Under the pieces are notes generated by a model. That model worked only from the letters and a program-made list of their open reading frames with translations. It made no database searches and was not told the DNA's origin. Both the position numbers and the translations under genes were made by a program. Source: an uncultured Erythrobacter sp. (GTDB lineage: Bacteria > Pseudomonadota > Alphaproteobacteria > Sphingomonadales > Sphingomonadaceae). Taken from it: a stretch of 38,767 nucleotides of DNA. Positions 26,127 through 35,207 of this stretch are shown piece by piece (positions within the stretch are counted from its first letter, which is position 1; the number at the start of each line of letters is the position of its first letter). The DNA is taken from contig CALBWA010000006.1 of NCBI GenBank assembly GCA_937969505.1, positions 1 through 38,767 of the forward strand, written 5' to 3'.

Positions 26127-27542
26127 ATGCAAAAATTCCTCGACGCGTTTCACGACGAAGCTGGCAAGCTTTCAGTGGATGACCCCGCCACCGGCCGCAT
26201 CATCGCGAAGGTGAAGACGTATAGTCCTGGAGAGATTGATCCAATCATTGATGCCGCTTGGGCGGGACAGTCTGTCTGGGCACGGCGTCCGGCAAAGGAT
26301 CGGGCCAGTATTCTACGCAATTGGTTCAATCTGGTCATGGCAAACCAAGCGGAACTGGCGCAGCTTATCACAGCAGAATGTGGCAAGCCAATTGCAGAAT
26401 CCATGGGCGAGGTCGCCTATGGCGCGGCCTTTATCGACTGGTTCGCAGAAGAGGGCAGGCGCGCTTACGGTGAAACAGTTCCCTCAATGGCACCAGACAA
26501 GAGGGTTCTGACCATCAAGCAACCGGTCGGCACCTGCGCGGCGATAACCCCGTGGAATTTTCCGGTTGCGATGGTGACACGAAAGGTTGCACCCGCATTG
26601 GCTGCAGGCTGTTCGATAATCGTGAAGCCAGCCGAGGCGACACCTTTGTCAGCGCTCGCGCTGGAGCAATTGGCGGTTGAGGCCGGCGTGCCAAGTGCCA
26701 TTTTTCGTGTCACGCCTGCGACTGATCCGGCACCGATTGGCAAACTGTTTTGTAGCGATACGCGCATCCGCAAACTGAGCTTTACCGGGTCAACTGCGGT
26801 CGGCAAAAAATTGATGGAGCAGGCTGCCCAGAATGTGATGAAAGTCAGCCTTGAACTCGGCGGTAATGCCCCCTTCATTGTATTCGATGATGCAGATTTG
26901 GATGCCGCGGTCGAAGGCGCGATTGCATCGAAATTCCGCAATGCTGGACAAACCTGCGTCTGCGCCAATCGCTTCCTTGTGCAGGACGGCATCGCAGAGG
27001 AATTTGTTTCCAAGCTTTCTGCCAGAGTGGCCGATCTCCAGGTTGGGGCGGGGCGCGAAGATGGGGTGCAGATTGGCCCGCTGATCAATCGGGCCGGATT
27101 TTCCAAGGTCCAGTCTCTGGTGGACGATGCCGTCGCAAAAGGAGCCAAGATCGCAACGGGTGGAGCGCGGGCCAGCAATGGTGACAATTTCTATCAGCCG
27201 ACCGTTCTTACCGGCGTGACGAGTGACATGACAATCGCAAGCAAAGAGATATTCGGGCCGGTCGCACCTGTCATTTCATTCCATGACGAGACTGAAGCGA
27301 TCCGTATTGCCAACGATACCCCCTTTGGCCTCGCTGCATATTTCTACGCACGGGATGTGGGGCGCGTCTGGCGCGTCATGGAAGCGCTCGAATTTGGCAT
27401 GGTCGGGGTTAACGACGGCGTTATCTCGACTGAGGTCGCTCCATTTGGCGGTATCAAACAATCGGGATTGGGTCGCGAAGGATCACGGCACGGCCTCGAT
27501 GAATATCTTGAACTTAAATATGCTTTGATGAGCGGGCTTTAG
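26127..27542 (+). CDS. NAD(P)-dependent aldehyde dehydrogenase (succinate-semialdehyde dehydrogenase-like)
   Basis: Oxidises an aldehyde to the acid. The 471-residue sequence has the full ALDH set: TPWNFP with Asn144, FTGSTAVGKKLM, the general-base LELGGNAPFIVFDDADLDAA with Glu243, and the nucleophile in NAGQTCVCANR (Cys277). The close of the protein, PFGGIKQSGLGREGSRHGLDEYLELKYAL, is typical of GabD-like succinate-semialdehyde dehydrogenases. It is placed between a TetR gene and a carotenoid-oxygenase gene, so oxidation of cleavage aldehydes is the likely use here. The specific aldehyde is inference. Confidence 0.93.
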   Translation: MQKFLDAFHDEAGKLSVDDPATGRIIAKVKTYSPGEIDPIIDAAWAGQSVWARRPAKDRASILRNWFNLVMANQAELAQLITAECGKPIAESMGEVAYGAAFIDWFAEEGRRAYGETVPSMAPDKRVLTIKQPVGTCAAITPWNFPVAMVTRKVAPALAAGCSIIVKPAEATPLSALALEQLAVEAGVPSAIFRVTPATDPAPIGKLFCSDTRIRKLSFTGSTAVGKKLMEQAAQNVMKVSLELGGNAPFIVFDDADLDAAVEGAIASKFRNAGQTCVCANRFLVQDGIAEEFVSKLSARVADLQVGAGREDGVQIGPLINRAGFSKVQSLVDDAVAKGAKIATGGARASNGDNFYQPTVLTGVTSDMTIASKEIFGPVAPVISFHDETEAIRIANDTPFGLAAYFYARDVGRVWRVMEALEFGMVGVNDGVISTEVAPFGGIKQSGLGREGSRHGLDEYLELKYALMSGL

Positions 27543-27593
27543 CGATGGAATTCCGGAGCAAATAAAGGCAGTTATAAAGAAGGAATAACGCAT

Positions 27594-29045
27594 ATGGCGC
27601 AACCTTTTAGCGATCACCCCTATCTAACCGGCCACCACCAGCCGATGCGATTTGAAGCGTTCGCACCGGACCTTATTGTCGAAGGTGAATTGCCCGACGA
27701 TCTGAACGGCGTCTTTTACCGGACCGGATCGGAACCACTGTATGATCCACCAGAGGGTTACCATTGGTTTGATGGTGATGGCATGGTGTATGGCTTCTTC
27801 TTTGAAGATGGCCGGGTTTCCATGCGCAACAAATGGGTGCGAACGGAAAAGTTCGAAGCAGAATTGGCTGCAGGCAAGCGCCTGTTCGGGGTGTTTGGCG
27901 ACCCCTCGACAAGCGATCCAAGTGTCCAAGGTGTGCGATACAACACCGGCAATACCAATATTATCCTCCACAATGGCAAATTGATGGCTCTGATGGAGGG
28001 ATGTCCGGCCATCGAAATGGATCCGCGAAGCCTCGATACGAGGGAATACCTCGATTATGGAGGAGCAGTCACTGGTCCGTTTTCAGCACATCCAACTGTC
28101 GATCTCAACACGGGCGAGATGATCAGCTATGGCTGGATGATCAACGGGCCGGCTGGCAGACCAGACTTCCGATACGAAGTGATCGACAGGAATGGCCAGA
28201 TTATCAATCAATTCACTTTCGAAGCACCCTTTATGAGCATGGTGCATACCGTGCTGGCCACGGAAAACTGGGTACTCGTTCCGTTCAATCCTCTTGAAGT
28301 GAGCCTCGAACGAGCGATGAAGGGAGGGCCGATGAATGCTTGGGTCAAAGGACGGAACAGCAAATTTGCCCTGTTCCCGCGGCACGGCTCTGTGCCGGAC
28401 ATTCGCTGGCTGGAAATGCCAGGTCGGCATATGTTTCATGAACTTAACGCATGGGAAGAAGACGGTAAGCTGATTGCCGATGTCGCCGCTGCCAATGGCA
28501 CAGCGCTGTTTCCCAACGATGATGGCACTATGAACACCCATGGTGACACCACCCTGGAACTGCGTCGCTGGACCATTGACCTGACCGGCAAGACGAATGA
28601 GATCAAAGAAGAGACGCTGTCGGACAGGGATATTCAGTTTCCCCGTCCCGATGATCGCTTCATGACCCGGCAAACCCGCCACGGCTTTGCAAATTCCAAC
28701 CTCAATTCGGTCGATGGCAGAGTGGACGGTATGGATTCAGTCATTCATTTCGACACCAAGACCGGTGCGGAAGACATTTTCCATTTCGGCAATGGTGCAG
28801 GCTGTGGAGAGCTGGTTTTTGCCCCGCGGGTCGGCGCAAAAGGAGAGGCAGATGGATACGCCATGACGCTGGTGCATCCTGCGAATTCGCATCAGACAGA
28901 GCTGGCTATTTTCCGGTCAATGGATGTGGCTGCTGGACCGGTCGCGAGAGTCATCGTCCCCTACCGGATACCGAGCGGTTTTCACTGTAATTATTATAGC
29001 GCTGACGGCCCCCTTGCCGAGCCGGTGTTCGCACAGAGTGCCTAG
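27594..29045 (+). CDS. Carotenoid oxygenase family protein (lignostilbene dioxygenase-like)
   Basis: Second RPE65-family iron dioxygenase, 483 residues. The four iron ligands are at about H166 (FSAHPT), H218 (SMVHTV), H282 (MFHELNAW) and H464 (GFHCNY). The N-terminal DLNGVFYRTGSEPLY is the family mark. The YHWFDGDGMVYGF and EKFEAELAAGKRLFG segments resemble the bacterial stilbene-cleaving (NOV/LSD) branch more than the first oxygenase does. ATG 27594 has AAGGAATAAC upstream. It follows the aldehyde dehydrogenase by 51 bases and ends 16 bases from the convergent CoA-transferase gene. The substrate is uncertain. Confidence 0.92.
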   Translation: MAQPFSDHPYLTGHHQPMRFEAFAPDLIVEGELPDDLNGVFYRTGSEPLYDPPEGYHWFDGDGMVYGFFFEDGRVSMRNKWVRTEKFEAELAAGKRLFGVFGDPSTSDPSVQGVRYNTGNTNIILHNGKLMALMEGCPAIEMDPRSLDTREYLDYGGAVTGPFSAHPTVDLNTGEMISYGWMINGPAGRPDFRYEVIDRNGQIINQFTFEAPFMSMVHTVLATENWVLVPFNPLEVSLERAMKGGPMNAWVKGRNSKFALFPRHGSVPDIRWLEMPGRHMFHELNAWEEDGKLIADVAAANGTALFPNDDGTMNTHGDTTLELRRWTIDLTGKTNEIKEETLSDRDIQFPRPDDRFMTRQTRHGFANSNLNSVDGRVDGMDSVIHFDTKTGAEDIFHFGNGAGCGELVFAPRVGAKGEADGYAMTLVHPANSHQTELAIFRSMDVAAGPVARVIVPYRIPSGFHCNYYSADGPLAEPVFAQSA

Positions 29046-29061
29046 AGAAAACGTCTGATGA

Positions 29062-30195
29062 CTAGTCTGGTCGCACCGCAAATTCGCGCCTGATCTGGTT
29101 CGAATGTGACCCGACGGCTGGCACTTTTGTCTGACGCTTGGTGTCGTGGCTGAACATTGCTCCGGGACAAATGACGTGAGCCTCGCCCGATGGTGTCGCG
29201 ACTGAAATCGTGCGCAGATGCGCGTGATCGGCAAGTTCACCGATGGAGTTTAGCCGTCCATAGGCAATACCTGCCTTCTCCAGCAAAGTGATGACTGCAG
29301 TCTGATTAAGCGCTGCGAAACGATCTGTTATCACTTCGTCCAATGCATTGCGGTGTCTCAAGCGGTCCATATTGGTCAAAAACCTTGGCTGGTCGGCAAA
29401 GCTGTGATCACCCAACACATGGAGACAGAATGCCTGCCATTCGCGCTGGTTCTGGACCGAAAAAACTATCTGGCGGCCATCGCCGGTACTGTAGGCACCA
29501 TAAGGAGCGAGAGAAGGGTGATTGACGCCATTACGCTTTGTCTCGAACTCCGCATGCTGATGCTGCAAGAATGGTACATTCATCCAGTCTGCCAAGGCAT
29601 CGAACAGCGATACCTCAATGGTGGCGCCGGCGCCGCTGCGTTCGCGTCGGTACAGGGCTTGCAGAATAGCGGCATGGGCGGTCATTCCGGCGGCAATATC
29701 ACATACAGATACGCCAACTCTGGCTTGGCTTTCTGCTGTTCCGGTTATCGAGCAAAGACCGCTTTCAGCTTGTACGATCAGGTCATAGGCTTTGAGTTTG
29801 GAATAGGGACCTTCCTCGCCAAATCCGGACATCGAACAACCTATCAAGCGAGGATGGTCGTTTGCCAGATCATTCATCGCAAGGCCAAACTTGGCCATGG
29901 CCCCGGGTTTAAGGTTCTGGATCAACACGTCGGCTCGAGTAATCATCCGGCGCAGCAATTGCCGATCAGACTTATCCCGTAAATCCAGACAGAGCGACTG
30001 TTTCCCGCGGTTGAGCCAGACGAAATAGGCGCTCTCGCCATTGATCATCGAGTCATACGTGCGGGCAAAATCGCCTTCTGGCCGTTCTATCTTGATAACC
30101 CGGGCACCGGCATCAGCCAGCCGCATGGAGGCATAAGGAGCGGCAACAGCTTGCTCCAACGAGACCACCAATATCTCTGCAAGATCATCGTTCAT
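29062..30195 (-). CDS. CaiB/BaiF CoA-transferase family protein
   Basis: Class III CoA-transferase that moves CoA between carboxylic acids. The start DLAEILVVSLEQAVAAPYASMRLADAGARVIKIERPEGDFAR and the following NRGKQSLCLDLRDKSD are the family hallmarks. The catalytic aspartate region reads VSVCDIAAGMTAHAAILQAL. ATG 30195 (377 residues) has GGGAT upstream; GTG 30216 would add seven residues. It is leftward and convergent with the second oxygenase. A role in activating acids made by aldehyde oxidation fits its place. Confidence 0.92.
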   Translation of the reverse strand: MNDDLAEILVVSLEQAVAAPYASMRLADAGARVIKIERPEGDFARTYDSMINGESAYFVWLNRGKQSLCLDLRDKSDRQLLRRMITRADVLIQNLKPGAMAKFGLAMNDLANDHPRLIGCSMSGFGEEGPYSKLKAYDLIVQAESGLCSITGTAESQARVGVSVCDIAAGMTAHAAILQALYRRERSGAGATIEVSLFDALADWMNVPFLQHQHAEFETKRNGVNHPSLAPYGAYSTGDGRQIVFSVQNQREWQAFCLHVLGDHSFADQPRFLTNMDRLRHRNALDEVITDRFAALNQTAVITLLEKAGIAYGRLNSIGELADHAHLRTISVATPSGEAHVICPGAMFSHDTKRQTKVPAVGSHSNQIRREFAVRPD

Positions 30196-30240
30196 CGATT
30201 GTATCCCGTTCGGCACATGCGCAGGCCAAATCTGGCGCGG

Positions 30241-30915
30241 TCAGATGAATGATGCGATCTGATCGAGCGATTTTTTCTTGAGCGAATGCAAGGGGACCGT
30301 TGCATTGTCCGCAGGATAGCCCACCACCAGTAGCAGATATGGCTTCTCTGTCTTTGGCCGGTCACAAAGATCGTGCAGAAAACTCATCGGCTTGGGAGTG
30401 TGGGTCAGCATGCATAGGCCCGAACGGTGTAGCGCAGTAATCAGCATTCCCATCGCGATACCGACGGATTCTGGAACGTAATAGTTTTGTTGCTCGCCAT
30501 CGTCGTACATACCGCCCTTGCGCTGGCCGAATATGGCAATGATCCATGGGGCATGTTCCAGATATGGTTTGTCTGCATCTGTTCCCAGCGGGCTCAAAGC
30601 ATCAAGCCATTCTTCGCTGGCTTTGCCGTCATAAAAGGCGCGCTCTTCCCTTTCCGCCAGTTCACGCAGTCGTTTTTTCTTTTCGGCACTGCCAATTGCG
30701 CAAAAATGCCACGGCTGATGATTGGCACCGCTGGGCGCGCGTCCAGCAGCAGCAATGGCAGCAGCAATGACTGCCTGATCGACCGGGCGATCCGAAAAGT
30801 GTCGGATACTGTGCCTGGTTTTCATCTCAGCAAGAAATTCCTGCGCCCGGTCCAGCATCTGCGATGGCGGCAATTCGGTAAAATCGGTCAGAGGGGTAGA
30901 GTCGTGGTCTTTCAT
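30241..30915 (-). CDS. Nitroreductase family flavoprotein
   Basis: FMN-dependent oxidoreductase of the nitroreductase fold, 224 residues. MKTRHSIRHFSDRPVDQ near residues 31-47 and AGRAPSGANHQPWHFCAIG near 56-75 are the FMN-binding motifs, and ESVGIAMGMLITALHRSGL supports the dimer fold. The GANHQPWHF form is seen in BluB- and iodotyrosine-deiodinase-like members, so an unusual reduction is possible. It lies upstream of the CoA-transferase on the same strand, 45 bases apart, and may be part of the same transcript. Confidence 0.92.
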   Translation of the reverse strand: MKDHDSTPLTDFTELPPSQMLDRAQEFLAEMKTRHSIRHFSDRPVDQAVIAAAIAAAGRAPSGANHQPWHFCAIGSAEKKKRLRELAEREERAFYDGKASEEWLDALSPLGTDADKPYLEHAPWIIAIFGQRKGGMYDDGEQQNYYVPESVGIAMGMLITALHRSGLCMLTHTPKPMSFLHDLCDRPKTEKPYLLLVVGYPADNATVPLHSLKKKSLDQIASFI

Positions 30916-30934
30916 TTGCGGTCAGGCCTTTGCC

Positions 30935-31672
30935 CTAAAGCGCTTCAAGGTCGGCCAGGAAGCTGCGGATCCGCTTGGCATTGACCCCGAGATCGCTGAC
31001 TCCGAACTGGCTGACGGAACGCATGTTCACGACACTACCGCTGTTGTCCTGAGAAGGCGTGACCTCAATCACAACGATGTCTTCAAACCGGATGTAAGAC
31101 ACGTAATCAGTTGCCTCGATCCTGCCTGTATCCTTGTTAAAACTGGCGATTTCCCATCCCCGGTCCTGAGCCAGTTCAAAGGCTTGCTGGGTCGCGACAG
31201 AAACTGGTCGGTTGAGAAGTAGGGGCTGGATGTCGGAATACGCCCCGGCATGCATTTCCTGCCATTTTTCCACGGTGTCAACGCCCGCCAGATTGTCGTC
31301 GCGAATTGTCAGAGCCGAGAACGCGGGTGGAGAAGCCAGATCGGTGGTAATGTCGTGGATCGGCGGCGCACCATCAGCGGCAGCAGGACGCGTTGCAATG
31401 AAAGCGACGAATGGCACTGTGAGCACCAGCGCTATGACGGCAGGCGCGCGGCTGGCACCCTTGTTGCGCAGTGACATCAGCAGGCTCACAACAGCGATCA
31501 AGACCGCAACAGCGCCAATCAGAGCGCCAATCAGCATAGCGTAAAAGCCATCCATTTTGGCGATCACATCATACCGCGCGAGAGTCAGCCCAAAACCTGC
31601 GATCACCAGAGCCACAATCGCCAGAGCACGCGATAGTTTTCCTGCTCTGCCCGTCCACTTGCCTTCAGCCAT
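30935..31672 (-). CDS. DUF1499 membrane protein
   Basis: A 245-residue protein with about three N-terminal membrane segments (ALAIVALVIAGFGLTLA, AMLIGALIGAVAVLIAVVSLLMSL and VIALVLTVPFVAFIA). A soluble C-terminal DUF1499 domain follows (PPIHDITTDLASPPAFSAL, then GVSDLGVNAKRIRSFLADL). Its function is unknown. ATG 31672 has AAGGGG upstream; longer frames to 31882 overlap the divergent flavoprotein gene and lack similarity. It ends 19 bases before the nitroreductase start, so co-transcription is possible. Confidence 0.88.
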   Translation of the reverse strand: MAEGKWTGRAGKLSRALAIVALVIAGFGLTLARYDVIAKMDGFYAMLIGALIGAVAVLIAVVSLLMSLRNKGASRAPAVIALVLTVPFVAFIATRPAAADGAPPIHDITTDLASPPAFSALTIRDDNLAGVDTVEKWQEMHAGAYSDIQPLLLNRPVSVATQQAFELAQDRGWEIASFNKDTGRIEATDYVSYIRFEDIVVIEVTPSQDNSGSVVNMRSVSQFGVSDLGVNAKRIRSFLADLEAL

Positions 31673-31813
31673 GAATTGCCCCTTGTTGAATATGCTCCAG
31701 AGTGAGCAGGATTGCTCCATCTGGTCAACTGCAGTGTTCGTTCTATGGTGGCCTTTGCAGCAGAAGCTGGCGCGCGTTGCAGGCTTCGCAGGCACGGGGT
31801 AAGGCGGCGGCTC

Positions 31814-32926
31814 ATGACCAAGCGAATTGTTCTGGCTGGCGGTGGACACGCCCATTTGAAGGTGTTGGAAAGCTGGCTGCAAGCGCCGTCTGCGCGTGAG
31901 CAGCGGATCCTGATCATGCCAACGGAAAACTCCGCCTATTCAGGCATGCTGCCAGGCTGGATGGCAGGACAGTATCCGCAAAATGCCGTATTCATCCCTG
32001 TGGCAAATCTGGCGCGCAAGGCAGGGGTGCAGGTAATTTTGGAGTCGGTAACCGGCCTCGACGGTGACGGGAGTTCGCTTGTTCTTTCCAATGGAGAGAC
32101 GTTGAGCTTCGATCTGCTGTCCATTGCGACGGGTGGCGAAGTGCCTCGCAGTGATTTTGATCAGGCAGCGTCCTGTGTCCTGACAATTCGTCCGGTCGAA
32201 AATTTCGTGCAGGATTGGGCTGCTTTCAGCAACAGTGCCGCGCAGATCGAGGCCCCGCTTGTGGCCATCATCGGGGGAGGGGCAGGGGGTGTCGAACTGG
32301 CTTTTGCTGCGCGCGCCCGAATGCAACATGTCAATCCCACTGCGCGCGTGTGTCTGATAACTCCGCAGCAAGGCTTTCTGGCCGGCCATTCCGCGAAGGT
32401 GAAGGAGCTTGCGCTGTCCGCGCTCATTCGCAGATCAATAGAAATTGTCTGGGCTACGGCTAAGGCCGGCGAGGGGCATTTGAAGGTCGGTGATGGCACT
32501 TTGCTGCATCCGGATACAATCATCTTGGCGACTGGCAGCAAGCCTCAACCATGGCTGGCAAAATCTGGACTGGAGTGCACGCATGAGGGCTATGTGCGTG
32601 TGGGCCCCACTATGCAGAGCCTCTCGCACTCCCACATATTCGCAGCTGGCGACATTATAGAAAGAGCCGACCGGCAGCTTGATCGGTCGGGCGTTCATGC
32701 GGTCAAGTCCGGGCCGGTACTGGCACACAACCTTGCAGCATTTGCCGATGGTCGTACGTTGCAGCGTTACGATCCGCGTTGCACAACGTTGTATCTGCTT
32801 TCGACCGGTGATCGAAAAGCCATCATGTCGTGGGGACCGATTGCATATTCCGGCCGGTCGCCCTGGTGGCTGAAGGAATGGATCGATACCGGATTTGTTG
32901 ACCGCTACGCCCGCTTGTCGCAATGA
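31814..32926 (+). CDS. FAD-dependent pyridine nucleotide-disulfide oxidoreductase (SelD N-terminus-like)
   Basis: Flavoprotein of the NADH dehydrogenase-like group that in some bacteria is fused to selenophosphate synthetase (SelD). Here it stands alone at 370 residues. The FAD-binding start is RIVLAGGGHAHLKVLESW, the second dinucleotide fold is VAIIGGGAGGVELAFAAR near residues 150-168, and the final FAD contact is SHIFAAGDIIE. No redox-active CxxxxC is present. ATG 31814 follows GGCGGCGG. It is divergent from the DUF1499 gene. The electron acceptor is not known. Confidence 0.88.
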   Translation: MTKRIVLAGGGHAHLKVLESWLQAPSAREQRILIMPTENSAYSGMLPGWMAGQYPQNAVFIPVANLARKAGVQVILESVTGLDGDGSSLVLSNGETLSFDLLSIATGGEVPRSDFDQAASCVLTIRPVENFVQDWAAFSNSAAQIEAPLVAIIGGGAGGVELAFAARARMQHVNPTARVCLITPQQGFLAGHSAKVKELALSALIRRSIEIVWATAKAGEGHLKVGDGTLLHPDTIILATGSKPQPWLAKSGLECTHEGYVRVGPTMQSLSHSHIFAAGDIIERADRQLDRSGVHAVKSGPVLAHNLAAFADGRTLQRYDPRCTTLYLLSTGDRKAIMSWGPIAYSGRSPWWLKEWIDTGFVDRYARLSQ

Positions 32927-33033
32927 ACTCGCGGGATTTTGAAAGTAACCATTTGGGCCGAGCGAGCGAATGGGAAACAACGGCGCAATGTCGGTCAGGC
33001 GCGCTGTAACCATAAAATTAGGGAATTTCACCC

Positions 33034-35184
33034 GTGAAGAAACTGCTCATCCTGTTGGTTCTAGCACTCGTTGTTGGCGCGTTTTTCTATTTCGACCTTG
33101 GCAGTCAGCTTACCCTTGAGAACCTCAAGGCTCGCCAGGCGGAAATCGATGCGATCTATCAGGAACAACCTCTGCTGGTGATCGGTGTTTTCTTCATTGT
33201 TTATGTGCTGATGGCCGCTGCCTCGATACCTGGTGCTTCGATAATGACTGTGGCTGCTGGTGCGTTATTCGGGTTGCTGGTTGGTACTGTGGTCGTCTCT
33301 TTCGCATCTGCCATCGGCGCCACACTTGCCTTCCTCGGATCGCGTTATCTGTTCCGAGATTGGGTTCAGAGCAAGTTCGGAGATCGGCTCAAGCCCGTTA
33401 ATCAAGGGATTGAAAAGGATGGAGGGTTTTACCTGTTTACCCTGCGTCTGGTGCCAGCGTTTCCGTTCTTCATTGTCAATTTGCTGATGGGGCTGACGTC
33501 GATCAAGACGTGGACGTATTATTGGGTCAGCCAGGTTGGCATGCTGCTCGCCACCGCGGTTTTCGTGAATGCGGGCACCCAGCTTGCCGGAATTGAAAGT
33601 GTCGGCGACATTGCCTCGCCTGGTCTGCTCGCATCCTTTGCTGCGCTCGGACTTGTGCCATGGATTGCAAAATGGGTGCTCGGGCTGATCAAGCGTCGCC
33701 GTGCCTACGCCGGGTTCAAGCGCCCGGCCAAATACGACCGCAATCTGATCGTTATCGGTGCTGGTGCTGCTGGTCTCGTATCGTCCTACATTGCGGCAAC
33801 GGTGAAGGCCAAAGTCACCCTGGTTGAAGCTTCGAAAATGGGTGGCGATTGCCTGAATTATGGCTGCGTCCCGTCCAAGGCGCTGATCAAAAGCGCCAAG
33901 GTCGCTCAGCAAATGCGCAAGGCGGACAATTACGGGCTGCAGCAAAGCGAAGTAAAATTCAGTTTCAAGGCAGTCATGCAGCGAGTGCATGATATCATTG
34001 CAGCCATTGAGCCGCATGACAGTGTTGAGCGATATACCCAGCTCGGCGTCGATGTGATCAAGGGTTATGCCAAGATCATTGATCCGTGGACGGTAGAGAT
34101 TGCCAAGAATGATGGCAGCACGGTTCGACTCACGACACGAGCAATCGTTATTGCTGCGGGTGCTGAACCCTTCGTTCCCGCAATCGAAGGGTTAGAGCAA
34201 AGCGGATATGTTACCAGCGATACCATGTGGGACGAGTTCGCCAAGCTCGACACCATGCCTAAGCGCATTGCTGTCTTGGGCGGTGGCCCCATCGGTAGCG
34301 AATTGTCGCAAGCTTTCGCACGGCTGGGTGCGGATGTCAGTCAGATCGAGCGCGACGATCAGATCTTACAACGCGAGGATGATGACGTTTCCGCACTTGC
34401 CAAGGCATCACAGGAAGCTTCGGGCGTGAAGGTCCTGACCGGGCACGATGCGAAACGGATCGAGGTGTCCGGCGACGAGAAAAGCCTGATTGTCGAGCAT
34501 GATGGCCGGGAAATCGCAATCCCGTATGACGCACTGATCATGGCGGTGGGGCGCAAGGCGCGCTTGACCGGATATGGATTGGAAGACCTTGGCATCGATA
34601 CCAATCGCACGGTTATGACAGATGATTATCTGGCAACGGTGTTTCCCAACATCTTTGCCGCTGGCGATGTGGCGGGACCGTATCAATTCACGCACACTGC
34701 ATCCCATCAGGCGTGGTTTGCCAGCGTGAATGCGCTGTTCGGCCAATTCAAGAAATTCAAGGTGGATTACCGGGTCATTCCATGGGTCACGTTCGTTGAT
34801 CCGGAAATTGCCCGCGTCGGCATCAACGAGCAGGAAGCACGCGAACAGGGCATCGCTTATGAGGTCACGACTTACGGCCTCGATGATCTGGACCGGGCAA
34901 TTGCCGAAAGCGAGACTAAGGGCTTCGTGAAGGTCCTGACCCCTCCGGGTAAAGACAAGATTTTGGGCGTCACCATTGTTGGCGCACATGCTGGCGAACT
35001 GTTAGCCGAATATACGCTGGCGATGAAGCATGGCCTTGGCCTCAACAAAATCCTCGGCACCATTCATCCCTATCCAACCATGGCAGAAGCCAATAAATTT
35101 GCGGCTGGCGAGTGGAAGAAAGCCAACAAGCCGGAAAAGCTGCTCGAATTCGTTGAAAAATACCACAACTGGCGGCGCGGCTAG
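33034..35184 (+). CDS. VTT-domain (TVP38/TMEM64) membrane protein fused to a disulfide-reductase flavoprotein
   Basis: A two-domain protein of 716 residues. Residues 1-225 are a VTT/SNARE-associated (DedA-like) membrane part, with IPGASIMTVAAGALFGLLVG and the F-TLRLVPAFPFFIVNLLMG motif. From about 235 follows a class I flavoprotein like mercuric reductase or dihydrolipoamide dehydrogenase. It has the FAD fold LIVIGAGAAGLVSSYIAA, the redox disulfide GGDCLNYGCVPSK (Cys273 and Cys278), the NAD fold IAVLGGGPIGSELSQAFA, and the C-terminal HPYPTMAEANKFA with the active-site histidine and glutamate. The start is GTG 33034 with AGGGA upstream. The fusion tethers a thiol oxidoreductase to the membrane; its substrate is unknown. 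Confidence 0.93.
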   Translation: MKKLLILLVLALVVGAFFYFDLGSQLTLENLKARQAEIDAIYQEQPLLVIGVFFIVYVLMAAASIPGASIMTVAAGALFGLLVGTVVVSFASAIGATLAFLGSRYLFRDWVQSKFGDRLKPVNQGIEKDGGFYLFTLRLVPAFPFFIVNLLMGLTSIKTWTYYWVSQVGMLLATAVFVNAGTQLAGIESVGDIASPGLLASFAALGLVPWIAKWVLGLIKRRRAYAGFKRPAKYDRNLIVIGAGAAGLVSSYIAATVKAKVTLVEASKMGGDCLNYGCVPSKALIKSAKVAQQMRKADNYGLQQSEVKFSFKAVMQRVHDIIAAIEPHDSVERYTQLGVDVIKGYAKIIDPWTVEIAKNDGSTVRLTTRAIVIAAGAEPFVPAIEGLEQSGYVTSDTMWDEFAKLDTMPKRIAVLGGGPIGSELSQAFARLGADVSQIERDDQILQREDDDVSALAKASQEASGVKVLTGHDAKRIEVSGDEKSLIVEHDGREIAIPYDALIMAVGRKARLTGYGLEDLGIDTNRTVMTDDYLATVFPNIFAAGDVAGPYQFTHTASHQAWFASVNALFGQFKKFKVDYRVIPWVTFVDPEIARVGINEQEAREQGIAYEVTTYGLDDLDRAIAESETKGFVKVLTPPGKDKILGVTIVGAHAGELLAEYTLAMKHGLGLNKILGTIHPYPTMAEANKFAAGEWKKANKPEKLLEFVEKYHNWRRG

Positions 35185-35207
35185 TCTGACCTTCGGGGGG
35201 ATGCAGC

